A stretch of DNA of 13,896 nucleotides from Lentisphaeria bacterium UBA1784 (GCA_002315455.1 DCGG01000089.1:1-13896), one strand, 5' to 3'. Positions 1 to 6,568 are shown, numbered from the stretch's first letter. The notes: generated from the sequence alone by a model not told the origin. Made by a program: numbers and translations.

Positions 1-6
1 ATTCAT
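1..6 (-). CDS. Start of an unidentified gene cut by the left window edge
   Basis: Only ATG-AAT (Met-Asn) lies inside the window, so the product cannot be named. The start is supported by a good Shine-Dalgarno, AAGGAA at 14-19 on the minus strand, 7 bases before the ATG. It lies about 60 bases downstream of the serine acetyltransferase stop, on the same strand. A cysteine synthase gene often follows a serine acetyltransferase gene and would fit, but this is a guess from context only. Confidence 0.4.
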
Positions 7-13
7 GAAGAGG

Positions 14-19
14 TTCCTT
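14..19 (-). promoter_or_regulatory. Ribosome binding site for the edge gene
   Basis: Minus-strand AAGGAA is spaced 7 nt from the ATG at 6. It is the main reason for calling a gene start at the very edge of the window. Confidence 0.45.
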
Positions 20-51
20 ATCTTTGCCGAACGCTCCATCCATTTGCGGAG

Positions 52-66
52 GGAACGGATCGTTCC
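52..66. repeat. Perfect 6-bp inverted repeat just after cysE
   Basis: GGAACG-GAT-CGTTCC can form a 6-bp stem with a 3-nt loop. It ends one base beyond the serine acetyltransferase stop codon (68-70). No T-run follows on either strand, so it is not a classical terminator. It may be an mRNA 3'-end or processing hairpin, or an operator. Confidence 0.35.
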
Positions 67-67
67 G

Positions 68-967
68 TCAGCGGTCTTCCGCGAATTTCAGGTGATTCTC
101 GGGGGGGCGCGCCGTGATCTTGGTCCCGGCGGGCAAGCTCTCGGTGAGCCAGACGTTTCCGCCGATGACGGAATCATCCCCGATGGTCACGTCTCCCAGC
201 ACCGACGCCCCGGAATAGATGGTCACGTTGTTGCCGATGGTGGGGTGCCGTTTCCGGCCCTTGATGAGCATGCCGCAGGCATCCTTGGGGAAATTGGCCG
301 CGCCGAGAGTTACCCCCTGATAGATGCGGACGTTATCCCCCAGTTGCGCAGTCTCGCCGATAACGACGCCGGTGCCGTGGTCGATGAAGATCCCCTTGCC
401 CAGTTTGGCGCCGGGATGGATGTCGATCCCCGTCATGGAGTGGGCATATTCGGTCATCATCCGGGGCAGGAAAGGCACCTTGGCACAGTAGAGCACATGA
501 GCGAGGCGTTGGATGCTGGTAGCCTTGATGCCGGGATAACTCAGAACGATTTCCTCGAACCCGGTGGCGGCAGGATCGCCCGCGTAGGCCGCGGCCACGT
601 CCGCCTTGATGATCTCCCGCAGGGAGGAGAGACAGGAAAGCAGAGAAAACGCGATCTCATCGCAGTTGTCCTCACAGCCCTTGCCGCAGTCCCGGCACTG
701 GGTAAAGCACCTGGTCGCCCGACAGATCTGGCCGGAAAGTTCCTGATGGATCTCCGCCATGAGCGCCACGGGATTCCCGGCGCTGCGACGGCCGTCGAAG
801 CCGGGGAAGAGCAGTTCCAGCAGTTTTTCGGTGACGGAGATCACCTCGTCCCGGCGGGGGAGGTTGTCGCCGTTGTCCGGATTGACGGCCACGCCGTCGG
901 CGTAACTTTTGGCGAGGTCGTCGGCGACCTGATTGAGTTTGCTGAAGTATTGCTGTCGGTTCATCAT
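68..967 (-). CDS. cysE: Serine O-acetyltransferase (EpsC/CysE type)
   Basis: Transfers acetyl from acetyl-CoA to L-serine, giving O-acetylserine for cysteine synthesis in the cytoplasm. The 299-residue protein has a helical N-terminal domain (about 1-180) ending in MTEYAHSMTGIDIHPGA, then a left-handed beta-helix of hexapeptide repeats (about 182-275). Residues matching the E. coli CysE active site are present: Asp182 (DIHP), His197 (DHGTG) and His241 (RHPTIG). ATG at 967 was chosen over the upstream in-frame ATG at 1030 because that one lies inside yicC, whereas GGAG 10 nt upstream and an 8-bp gap after the yicC stop suit 967; a second ATG follows at 964. Unusual: a cysteine-rich stretch at Cys82, 87, 91, 94, 98 and 102 in the N-terminal domain, followed by Cys112. 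The family call is firm; the role of the cysteines is unknown. Confidence 0.95.
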   Translation of the reverse strand: MMNRQQYFSKLNQVADDLAKSYADGVAVNPDNGDNLPRRDEVISVTEKLLELLFPGFDGRRSAGNPVALMAEIHQELSGQICRATRCFTQCRDCGKGCEDNCDEIAFSLLSCLSSLREIIKADVAAAYAGDPAATGFEEIVLSYPGIKATSIQRLAHVLYCAKVPFLPRMMTEYAHSMTGIDIHPGAKLGKGIFIDHGTGVVIGETAQLGDNVRIYQGVTLGAANFPKDACGMLIKGRKRHPTIGNNVTIYSGASVLGDVTIGDDSVIGGNVWLTESLPAGTKITARPPENHLKFAEDR

Positions 968-974
968 GATGGGA

Positions 975-1853
975 TCACTCCACGTTTTGGATCTGTTCGC
1001 GCATTTTTTCCATCTCGCTCTTGAAGGCAACGGAAATCGGCGAGACCACGGGTCCGGCGGCCTTGTTGCCGAGGGTGGTGATCTCCCGGAAGAACTCCTG
1101 CGCGAGGAAGTCCAGACTGCGTCCGGCGGGTTCGTTGGCGTCGAGGAAGCGGTGAAGCTGGCAGAAGTGGCTGTGGAGCCGGGTCAGTTCCTCGGTCACG
1201 TCGGAGCGGTCCGTATAAAAGAGGATCTCCTTCAGGAGCGAGGGATCGTCCGCAGGAACCTCCAGTTTCGCAGCGGAGATCTTCTCCTGAAGCCGGGCTT
1301 TGGCGGTCTCGGGATAGCCCTTCACCGCCTCCTCCAGCTTTGCGACGAATCCCTCCAGCAGCGCGGTCCGGCGCAGAAGGTCTTCCCGCAGAGCGGTCCC
1401 TTCGGCGGCGCGCATCGCCTGAAAATTCTCCCCCGCTTCCGCGAGAGCGGCCTCGAAGGCCGAAGCGAACTCCGTTTCGCCGTTCCGCACGGCGGCGCTT
1501 TGGATCACGCCCGGGATCTGCATAAGAGTCTCCACCGCGACCTCGCCGGAAAGTCCGGCCTTCTGCCGGGCCTTGCGGGCGGCGGCGACAAGGGTATTGA
1601 GGGCATCCTCATCGACGGCGAGCCCGGAAGCACGTCCCACCGCGGGAGTGACGGTCGCCCGGAGCATGATGGAACCCCGGCTGATGAGAGCGCTCACCGC
1701 CTTGCGGGCCGCGGGTTCCAGCGCAGAGAGTTCCGGAGGCAGGGCACAGCGGATCTCCAGTTGTTTGCGGTTGACGGAGCTGATCTCCACTTTGATGGTA
1801 TAAGCATCGGCGAAGGTGCTTTCTCCCCGTCCGAATCCGGTCATACTCAACAT
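975..1853 (-). CDS. yicC: YicC family endoribonuclease
   Basis: YicC-family proteins are cytoplasmic, stress-linked endoribonucleases that act in RNA turnover in E. coli and B. subtilis. At 292 residues this is the usual length. The diagnostic N-terminus MLSMTGFGRG and the SVNRKQLEIR segment are present, and the conserved C-terminus (RSLDFLAQEFFREITTLGNK near 245-264, ending MREQIQNVE) closely follows the E. coli protein. The start is set by GGAGG at 1861-1865, 7 nt before the ATG. It lies 18 bp after the lipoprotein stop and 8 bp before cysE, so it is the middle gene of a minus-strand operon. In many bacteria yicC sits beside gmk/rpoZ; that context is absent here. Confidence 0.95.
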   Translation of the reverse strand: MLSMTGFGRGESTFADAYTIKVEISSVNRKQLEIRCALPPELSALEPAARKAVSALISRGSIMLRATVTPAVGRASGLAVDEDALNTLVAAARKARQKAGLSGEVAVETLMQIPGVIQSAAVRNGETEFASAFEAALAEAGENFQAMRAAEGTALREDLLRRTALLEGFVAKLEEAVKGYPETAKARLQEKISAAKLEVPADDPSLLKEILFYTDRSDVTEELTRLHSHFCQLHRFLDANEPAGRSLDFLAQEFFREITTLGNKAAGPVVSPISVAFKSEMEKMREQIQNVE

Positions 1854-1871
1854 ATTGCGTCCTCCGTTGGT

Positions 1872-2828
1872 TTACTTTGCGGGAGCGGTTTTGGGAGCCC
1901 CGGCATCTTTGGAAGCCGCAGTCTTTTCAGAGGCAGAACCGTTCTTCGCAGGGACCGTCTTGGGAACGGCTGCGGCTTTCTGGGCGGGAGCCGCCGCATC
2001 CTTGGAAGCCGTCTGCGGCACGCCTTTGGAAACATTCTCCTGCAGATTGATGGAGACCCGGTGAGCCTTGCCGTCCTCGCCCGGGATGGCCAGCGTATCC
2101 ACCGTGTGTTTTTTCACGTCGTCCGGGGACAGGAATCCGGCCATGAGGATGGACCATCCGACCATTTTCTCATCCCCTACGCCGGAAAAGACCACCCAAT
2201 CGCCGGCTTCCGGCTTCCAGACAAGGGAGATCTGGGTCTTTCCTGCCGCCTTTTTTCTGGCCTTCTCCAATTCCTCCGGAGAGAGTTTGCCATCGGGGTT
2301 GAAATTCAAATCGAAACTGGTCTTCAGCACCCATGGATCCCGGAAGCGGATCTGGTTCAGAACCTTGGGCGTCATGATCTCCCAAAGGTTGTCCTGCGCG
2401 TACCGGCGGGCGCTCTCCACCGCACTCCGGAACGCGGAACTCTCCTGCTTCACAAAGTTTTTCCGGATCAGCCGGGAGGGATACCACCACTCCATGGTCC
2501 GGCTGGAAACACCGTAGACCATGTAGTATTCTTTGCGGTCGGGGAACTTCCAGGTGACGCAGATCTGCTTCTGTTCCGTTATCAGCATAGCCTTTCTTTC
2601 CACGTTTGTCCCGCCCACCGCCACGTCGCCGACAACGTCGGAGACCAAAAGGATCGGCTTGTGATATTTCGCGTAGTAGAGTTCGGAGGCGGTCAGTTCC
2701 GGGGCGTTTTCCGCAAGAAATTCCCTTGCCCGGTTCACGGCGCGGTCCTGATAGTACTCCACGGTGGAACACCCGGCCAGCAGCAGTGCGAAAATGGTGG
2801 CGGCCCCGGATTTCCAAAGCATTTTCAT
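1872..2828 (-). CDS. Lipoprotein of unknown function with an EF-hand-like loop
   Basis: I do not recognise a named family. The 318-residue product starts with a lipoprotein signal: basic MKMLWK, a hydrophobic core, and lipobox LLAG-Cys20, predicting lipid attachment and an envelope location. The body (about 21-260) is soluble, with many aromatic residues. Residues 175-186 (NFNPDGKLSPEE) fit an EF-hand calcium loop with Asn at positions 1 and 3, Asp at 5, Gly at 6, Leu at 8 and Glu at 12. The tail from about 270 is low-complexity Ala/Lys/Pro. The reading frame is open back to 3476, but that extension is antisense to nadD; ATG 2828 has AAGGAG at 2835-2840, spaced 6 nt, and gives the signal peptide at the right place. 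It is first in the operon with yicC and cysE. Confidence 0.85.
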   Translation of the reverse strand: MKMLWKSGAATIFALLLAGCSTVEYYQDRAVNRAREFLAENAPELTASELYYAKYHKPILLVSDVVGDVAVGGTNVERKAMLITEQKQICVTWKFPDRKEYYMVYGVSSRTMEWWYPSRLIRKNFVKQESSAFRSAVESARRYAQDNLWEIMTPKVLNQIRFRDPWVLKTSFDLNFNPDGKLSPEELEKARKKAAGKTQISLVWKPEAGDWVVFSGVGDEKMVGWSILMAGFLSPDDVKKHTVDTLAIPGEDGKAHRVSINLQENVSKGVPQTASKDAAAPAQKAAAVPKTVPAKNGSASEKTAASKDAGAPKTAPAK

Positions 2829-2867
2829 TCTGGTCTCCTTGATGCAACGACAGTATGTTTTCGTATA

Positions 2868-2896
2868 AAGATAACGCTTCGGGGCGAAAAGTTCAA
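2868..2896 (-). promoter_or_regulatory. Promoter for the lipoprotein-yicC-cysE operon
   Basis: On the minus strand, TTGAAC (2891-2896) and TATCTT (2868-2873) are separated by 17 bp. This is a good sigma-70 type match placed about 40 bases before the lipoprotein ATG. It lies back-to-back with the nadD promoter. Confidence 0.65.
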
Positions 2897-2906
2897 GTAA
2901 AAAGGG

Positions 2907-2934
2907 TTGAATTACTGCGCTTTCGCGGTATATT
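2907..2934 (+). promoter_or_regulatory. Promoter for the nadD-rsfS operon
   Basis: TTGAAT (2907-2912), 16-bp spacer, TATATT (2929-2934). Transcription would begin near 2941, leaving a leader of about 65 nt before nadD. The -35 element lies only 10 bp from the -35 of the divergent promoter, so the two operons could share an operator. Confidence 0.65.
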
Positions 2935-3005
2935 AGTCCCCGGAAAGACAATGCCGGACGGAACGGGGCATTTCCGATGCTCTGCCCGCCCTCCCCGGAG
3001 GAAAG

Positions 3006-3710
3006 ATGCCGGATCTGAAAAAAAACGATCTCAACGTGTTTGACACCGCCTTCTTCGGCGGAAGTTTCGACCCGCCGCACGCAGGACATCTCGGCGTGGC
3101 GCAAGGAGCACTGACCAGCGGACGGTGCCGGCGCGTGCTCTGGGTCCCCGCCTGGTCCCCCGCCCACAAACAGGGACGCGCCCGGGCCTCCTTTGCGGAC
3201 CGCATGGAGATGGTCCGGACGGTGGTGGCGGGGCAGGCCGGCATGGACCTTTCCGGCATCGAGGGAGCGCTGCAGCGTTCCCCAAGTTACACCTTCGAGG
3301 TGCTGGAAGCACTGAACGCACCCGGGAATCCTCCGGTAAAGGCCCTGCTCATCGGCGCGGACAGCCTTTTGGACCTGCATCTCTGGCACCGGGCGGAGGA
3401 ACTGGTCCGGGAGTACGGTGTCCTCACCTATCCGCGGGAGGGGTTCGGCGTCACCATCGAAGCGCTGGAGAAGCACTGGCCCCAGGAGTTGGCGGAAAAA
3501 CTGCTTTCCGGAGTCATTCCCGGGATTTTTTTTAAAATATCTTCGACCGCGATCAAAAAATCAATGGCAAATTTCGCCGATCGGTACAATATTAATACGG
3601 GGGACCTCCTACCCGACGTGGCGGATTTGATCCGCCGCCGGGGATTGTACCGGGACCCTTCGACGTTGAATGAGCGCTGTCAGGAAGGACGCAAACATGG
3701 AAATGAATGA
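3006..3710 (+). CDS. nadD: Nicotinate-nucleotide adenylyltransferase
   Basis: Joins nicotinate mononucleotide and ATP to make nicotinate adenine dinucleotide, a late cytoplasmic step of NAD synthesis. The 234-residue protein has the nucleotidyltransferase signature GGSFDPPHAGH at 18-28 (His25, His28), the LLIGADSLLDLHLWHRAEEL region at 114-133, and the C-terminal nucleotide-binding motif ISSTAIKKS at 178-186. The start is set by GGAGG at 2997-3001, directly upstream. The protein is slightly longer than most NadD because of about 18 extra C-terminal residues, whose codons carry the rsfS ribosome binding site and start; the two genes overlap by 14 bp. nadD followed by rsfS is a common bacterial arrangement. 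The region 3526-3600 is unusually AT-rich for this window. Confidence 0.95.
   Translation: MPDLKKNDLNVFDTAFFGGSFDPPHAGHLGVAQGALTSGRCRRVLWVPAWSPAHKQGRARASFADRMEMVRTVVAGQAGMDLSGIEGALQRSPSYTFEVLEALNAPGNPPVKALLIGADSLLDLHLWHRAEELVREYGVLTYPREGFGVTIEALEKHWPQELAEKLLSGVIPGIFFKISSTAIKKSMANFADRYNINTGDLLPDVADLIRRRGLYRDPSTLNERCQEGRKHGNE
3682..3688 (+). promoter_or_regulatory. Ribosome binding site deciding the rsfS start
   Basis: AGGAAGG lies 8 nt before ATG 3697, inside the 3' end of nadD. It favours 3697 over the more upstream in-frame ATG at 3670, which has no such site, and suggests coupled translation of nadD and rsfS. Confidence 0.6.
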
Positions 3711-4089
3711 AGAAAACAATCGGCCCGCCGTTCCGAGACCGACTCCCGCGGAGCTTGCCGGATTCTGCAAGTTGTGCGCCGAAGACAAGATGGGGGAGGA
3801 TACTGTCCTGATCCCCATGACGGAGGTCTCCAGCATCGCCGATTATTTTGTGGTCTCCACCGCGAACTCCGAACCCCAGCTCCGCGCCATGGCTGGCGCC
3901 ATGGAGCGGCAGGTGCGGGAACGCTACGCCCTGCGTCCGCTTGGCGGGCCTTCCAGCGAGACCAGCGGCTGGGTGCTCATTGATTTCGGCGCAGTGATCG
4001 TCCACCTCATGACCCGGGAGAGCCGGGAACGCTACGACCTCGAAGGCCTGTGGAACCGTGCCGAAGCAAGCCGCAAACAGAAAGATTGA
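3697..4089 (+). CDS. rsfS: Ribosome silencing factor RsfS
   Basis: RsfS (RsfA/Iojap family) binds ribosomal protein uL14 on the 50S subunit and blocks subunit joining when nutrients are limited. The 130-residue product shows the family core: SSIADYFVVSTANSEPQLRA (about 45-64), then GWVLIDFGAVIVHLMTRESR (91-110) and RYDLEGLW (112-119). These are the usual conserved blocks, including the Asp-Tyr-Phe and VH motifs. The first 17 residues are an extra polar, proline-containing leader. An upstream ATG at 3670 would add 9 residues but lacks a ribosome binding site. It overlaps the end of nadD by 14 bp and is followed after 15 bp by the next gene. Confidence 0.95.
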   Translation: MEMNEENNRPAVPRPTPAELAGFCKLCAEDKMGEDTVLIPMTEVSSIADYFVVSTANSEPQLRAMAGAMERQVRERYALRPLGGPSSETSGWVLIDFGAVIVHLMTRESRERYDLEGLWNRAEASRKQKD

Positions 4090-4104
4090 TCCGGGACGTC
4101 CAGT

Positions 4105-4719
4105 ATGGCAGACTATCGGCACAGCAGTTGGGATGAGTTCCAGTGGGAGGAGGAGATCCGGCGGGATGAACGCCGGATCAGCCGCTACTACGGGGAACTC
4201 GCCTCCTGTCTTGACCTGCCCGGAGAAGATGAATTGATCATGGGGCAACTTTCCGGCGAGACCGATCTGGTCCCCAAGGGCTGCTCCGCTGACGCGCTGC
4301 GGGGCCGAGCCTTCCGGGACGAGGAGGATGACGAGGAGGGCGACGATTACGATGCTCCCCGCCGGACCTCCGAGATTGTACTCCAGACCGACCAGTTGGC
4401 CGCCCGCTGGAACCTGGAACTGATCCGGGATCTGGATCCCCGGGCGTTTCTGGCCGGTCTCGGCATCAGCTGCGCCTACGCGAAACTGCTGGCCCGGCTC
4501 ATCGACTTCACCGACGCCGACGAGGAACAGGAGAAGGGGCTGAAGATCAGCCTCCTCAAGCGCTCCCTCGCGGATCAGAACGAATTGCTGGGCATGTTCG
4601 GACGGCTGGAAAAATTTCAGCCGTCGCTTCGGGACCTCGCGGATGCGCATCGGCAGGGGCTCGCCCGGATCCGGGAACGGCTGCTGGACCGGATGATCCG
4701 GTTGCGGCAGGCAAAGTAA
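4105..4719 (+). CDS. Hypothetical acidic cytoplasmic protein
   Basis: I do not recognise this 204-residue protein. It has no signal peptide or membrane segment and is very rich in charged residues. A strongly acidic run (EEDDEEGDDYD, about 73-83) separates an N-terminal part (1-70, with paired Arg/Glu) from a C-terminal part (90-204) predicted to be almost wholly helical and ending in basic ERLLDRMIRLRQAK. The acidic hinge and basic tail could suit a partner of RNA, ribosome or a nucleic-acid enzyme, but that is speculation. It is co-oriented, 15 bp after rsfS, and 23 bp before the phosphatase gene. The ribosome binding site is weak (GGGA at 4093-4096), so translation may depend on rsfS. The coding potential is well supported by codon pattern and tight packing. 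Confidence 0.8.
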   Translation: MADYRHSSWDEFQWEEEIRRDERRISRYYGELASCLDLPGEDELIMGQLSGETDLVPKGCSADALRGRAFRDEEDDEEGDDYDAPRRTSEIVLQTDQLAARWNLELIRDLDPRAFLAGLGISCAYAKLLARLIDFTDADEEQEKGLKISLLKRSLADQNELLGMFGRLEKFQPSLRDLADAHRQGLARIRERLLDRMIRLRQAK

Positions 4720-4742
4720 ACAGAAAACATTTCGGAGGAAAA

Positions 4743-5522
4743 ATGATGATGAAGCGATCTCTTGTCCTGATCTTGGCCGTACTGCTGGCGCTTCCGCTGC
4801 TGGCGCAGGAACCGGTGCGGCGTATTTTTACCACCCGCCACGGTCAGCGTCCCGGGCGTCCCAGCAAGGTGCTGAATGACCCCTACGTGACCGATATGGG
4901 CCGGGAACAGGCCACCATCCTCGGCAAACACCTCAAGAAGCTCGGCTTCAAGGGCCGGATCTACGCCTCCCCCTACCTCCGGACGGTGGAGACCGCCGTG
5001 CTGATCGGCAAAGAAGTCGGCACCAAGGTCTATCCCGACGTGGGATTTGAGGAGGGCGTTTATAAAAACAAGACCAATCTGCCCAATGGCGGACACACCC
5101 TTGCCATGCTCCGGGAAAATTTCCCCGGAATGATTGCCGACGATGCCGTCCTCCCCGACAAATGGATGGGCAGCAAGGCGGAAAAGCAGCCCGACATCAC
5201 CCGCCGCGTCATGAAGCGCCTCGACGAGATCATGAAAGAACACCCGGAGGGCGACATCCTCGTGGTGGGCCATGCCGGAACCGTCATGGCGTTCGCCCGG
5301 GGCTTCTCCGCCCGGATCGGCGAGGAGGTGAAGGGCTCCGCCTGGAACTGCTGCCTCTTCGTCTACGGCATCGACAAGGAAGGCAAGCCCTTCCTCATCA
5401 GCAACAACATGAAGCACATGCCGGAGAAACTCTGGGCCAGTCCTCCCGGATGCCGCACTCCCGAGCAGAGGCAGAAGGCCTTCGAGAAACAGCAAAAAGC
5501 CGATGCCGCAGTGAAAGATTGA
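4743..5522 (+). CDS. Secreted histidine phosphatase superfamily protein
   Basis: Likely an exported phosphomonoesterase of the histidine phosphatase (phosphoglycerate-mutase-like) superfamily. A signal peptide is clear: basic start, hydrophobic LVLILAVLLALPLLA, and a probable cut after Ala21. The mature part has all the expected active-site elements: RHG with the phospho-accepting His33 and Arg32, a second arginine in SPYLRTVETA (Arg80), Glu103 in FEEGVY as possible acid, and the second histidine in VVGHAGT (His177). The total of 259 residues is normal for the family. The substrate cannot be deduced. Three consecutive ATG codons (4743, 4746, 4749) follow GGAGG at 4734-4738; the exact start among them is uncertain but does not affect the mature protein. 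It is fourth in the nadD operon, though its job outside the cytoplasm has no obvious link to NAD synthesis. Confidence 0.88.
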   Translation: MMMKRSLVLILAVLLALPLLAQEPVRRIFTTRHGQRPGRPSKVLNDPYVTDMGREQATILGKHLKKLGFKGRIYASPYLRTVETAVLIGKEVGTKVYPDVGFEEGVYKNKTNLPNGGHTLAMLRENFPGMIADDAVLPDKWMGSKAEKQPDITRRVMKRLDEIMKEHPEGDILVVGHAGTVMAFARGFSARIGEEVKGSAWNCCLFVYGIDKEGKPFLISNNMKHMPEKLWASPPGCRTPEQRQKAFEKQQKADAAVKD

Positions 5523-5535
5523 GGGGGATCATAAA

Positions 5536-6147
5536 GTGCCGATCGTCGATTTGACCCGTCCTTTCTGGGGACATAAAGCGGAACTGGTCCTCTATCCTCT
5601 GAAGTCCGACCGCACCGAGTACACCGGGATGGTCTATAACTACAGTTTCAACTCCATGGACTCCACCTATCTGGACCTCCCTGGACACATCCGCGAAACC
5701 GATGACGGCGTCACTGCCGAAAACTACGATCCTGCGGCATGGTACCGGGTCCCCTGCAGAGTGGTGCATCTGCACCGGCAGGACAACTCCGGCGGAGTCT
5801 CCGCCTCTGACCTGGAGGCTGCCTGCGGCGGAAAAATCTCCACTCCGGCCCTCATCCTCAACGGATTGGAGGGACGGAACGCCTGGGAGATGACGAAGCG
5901 CTCGGTCTTTCTTGAGATGGATGCCGTGGAATGGATCGTCGACTGCGGTGTGAAACTTCTGATCTCCGACATCTACGAAAGCACCCGATTGGACGGAGTG
6001 TTTCTGCGACTCTTCGAGAAGGGAGTCGCAACCGTCTGCGAACCGGCCAACATCTACCGGCTTCCCTGCAAGGAGTGCAGGATCACGGTGGCCGCAACGG
6101 CGCTTCCCACGCCGCAGATTCCCTGCCGCCTCATTGCCGAATATTGA
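5536..6147 (+). CDS. Cyclase-family (kynurenine formamidase-like) protein with altered metal site
   Basis: The fold matches the Cyclase family (KynB, isatin hydrolase and relatives), whose members are Mn/Zn-dependent amidohydrolases. Family landmarks are an N-terminal VDLTRPFWG, PCRVVHLH (73-80), a GVKLLISDIYES block (138-149), and a C-terminal CEPANIYRLP (168-177). The metal motif HxGTHxDxPxH is here M-D-S-T-Y-L-D-L-P-G-H at 41-51: the first His is Met41, the second is Tyr45, while Asp47 and His51 remain. The later ligand histidine (before FEKG) also seems absent; Glu169 is kept. Three of five ligands are therefore missing, suggesting a changed or lost catalytic role. The start is GTG 5536 with AGGGGG at 5522-5527, spaced 8 nt. 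It is 203 residues, normal length, and last of the operon, 13 bp after the phosphatase. Confidence 0.82.
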   Translation: MPIVDLTRPFWGHKAELVLYPLKSDRTEYTGMVYNYSFNSMDSTYLDLPGHIRETDDGVTAENYDPAAWYRVPCRVVHLHRQDNSGGVSASDLEAACGGKISTPALILNGLEGRNAWEMTKRSVFLEMDAVEWIVDCGVKLLISDIYESTRLDGVFLRLFEKGVATVCEPANIYRLPCKECRITVAATALPTPQIPCRLIAEY

Positions 6148-6200
6148 TGCGGCTCCTCCATGACCCCTGCAGATTTTTGAAAAATTAAGGATCCCCCCGC

Positions 6201-6229
6201 TTGACTTTTCCGTTTTGCAGGAATATATT
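6201..6229 (+). promoter_or_regulatory. Promoter of the tRNA-Gly gene
   Basis: TTGACT (6201-6206), 17-bp spacer, TATATT (6224-6229). It is the closest match to consensus in the window. Expected initiation near 6236 leaves a leader of about 9 nt before the tRNA. Confidence 0.8.
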
Positions 6230-6244
6230 AAGGCATTGCTTCAA

Positions 6245-6320
6245 GCGAGTGTAGCTCAGTTGGTAGAGCATCACGTTGCCAACGTGATTGTCGCCGGTTC
6301 GATTCCGGTCACTCGCTCCA
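6245..6320 (+). tRNA. tRNA-Gly (anticodon GCC)
   Basis: A full cloverleaf can be drawn. The acceptor stem is GCGAGTG (6245-6251) with CACTCGC (6310-6316). The D arm is GCTC/GAGC (6254-6269). The anticodon stem TCACG/CGTGA (6271-6287) holds loop TTGCCAA with anticodon GCC at 6278-6280. The T arm is GCCGG/CCGGT (6293-6309) with TTCGATT loop. The discriminator is T6317, and CCA is encoded at 6318-6320. It reads GGC and GGU codons; GGC is plentiful in these GC-rich genes. No duplicated 3' end that would indicate an integration site was seen. Confidence 0.97.
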
Positions 6321-6353
6321 TTTTTTTTGTAGCGTAAAAAACCGCAAAATTTC

Positions 6354-6409
6354 GCCGCAGGAAAAGCAGAGAACTTTGCTTTTCCTGCGGCTTCTTTTTT
6401 GCTTTTTTT
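6354..6409 (+). terminator. Strong rho-independent terminator after the tRNA
   Basis: GCCGCAGGAAAAGCA (6354-6368) pairs perfectly with TGCTTTTCCTGCGGC (6377-6391), a 15-bp stem with an 8-nt loop. It is followed by a T-rich tract (6392-6409). It would end tRNA transcription. Because A/T runs lie on both sides, it may also stop minus-strand transcription coming from the channel gene. Confidence 0.9.
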
Positions 6410-6448
6410 CCCCCGCCCCATAAATGTCGCGGGGGTCTGGATTTTTTT
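6410..6448 (+). terminator. Possible second terminator hairpin
   Basis: CCCCCGC (6410-6416) and GCGGGGG (6429-6435) form a 7-bp stem with a 12-nt loop, followed after a short gap by seven Ts (6442-6448). It directly follows the stronger terminator and could be a back-up. The long loop and the 6-base gap before the Ts weaken the call. The rest of 6449-6567 shows nothing I can support. Confidence 0.35.
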
Positions 6449-6568
6449 ACGGTTGCGCCTCCGACTCTGCCGGATGGCGCTTGTCGGGCGCGCTGCGACC
6501 GCCATCAATTCCGAGCGCGGTCTGGGAGGTTGCAGACTTTCGTCCCGAGGGCTACCTTTTCGTACTTG

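Noticed and set aside
933..2900. Long plus-strand open frame of 655 codons
   Set aside because: It is antisense to yicC and the lipoprotein, has a Gly/Arg/His-rich composition typical of GC-rich shadow frames, and has no domain signature.
2829..3476. Upstream extension of the lipoprotein frame
   Set aside because: It overlaps nadD in antisense and would bury the lipoprotein signal peptide; ATG 2828 has a good Shine-Dalgarno.
3526..3537. T8-A4 run in nadD as a programmed frameshift site
   Set aside because: The reading frame (ATT TTT TTT AAA) does not place a standard X-XXY-YYZ heptamer in frame, and the protein continues normally to the conserved ISST motif and C-terminus.
6185..6400. Protein-like minus-strand frame with an RNRTGDNHVG-type segment
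   Set aside because: It is the well-known false translation of the antisense strand of a tRNA gene (tRNA-Gly at 6245-6320).
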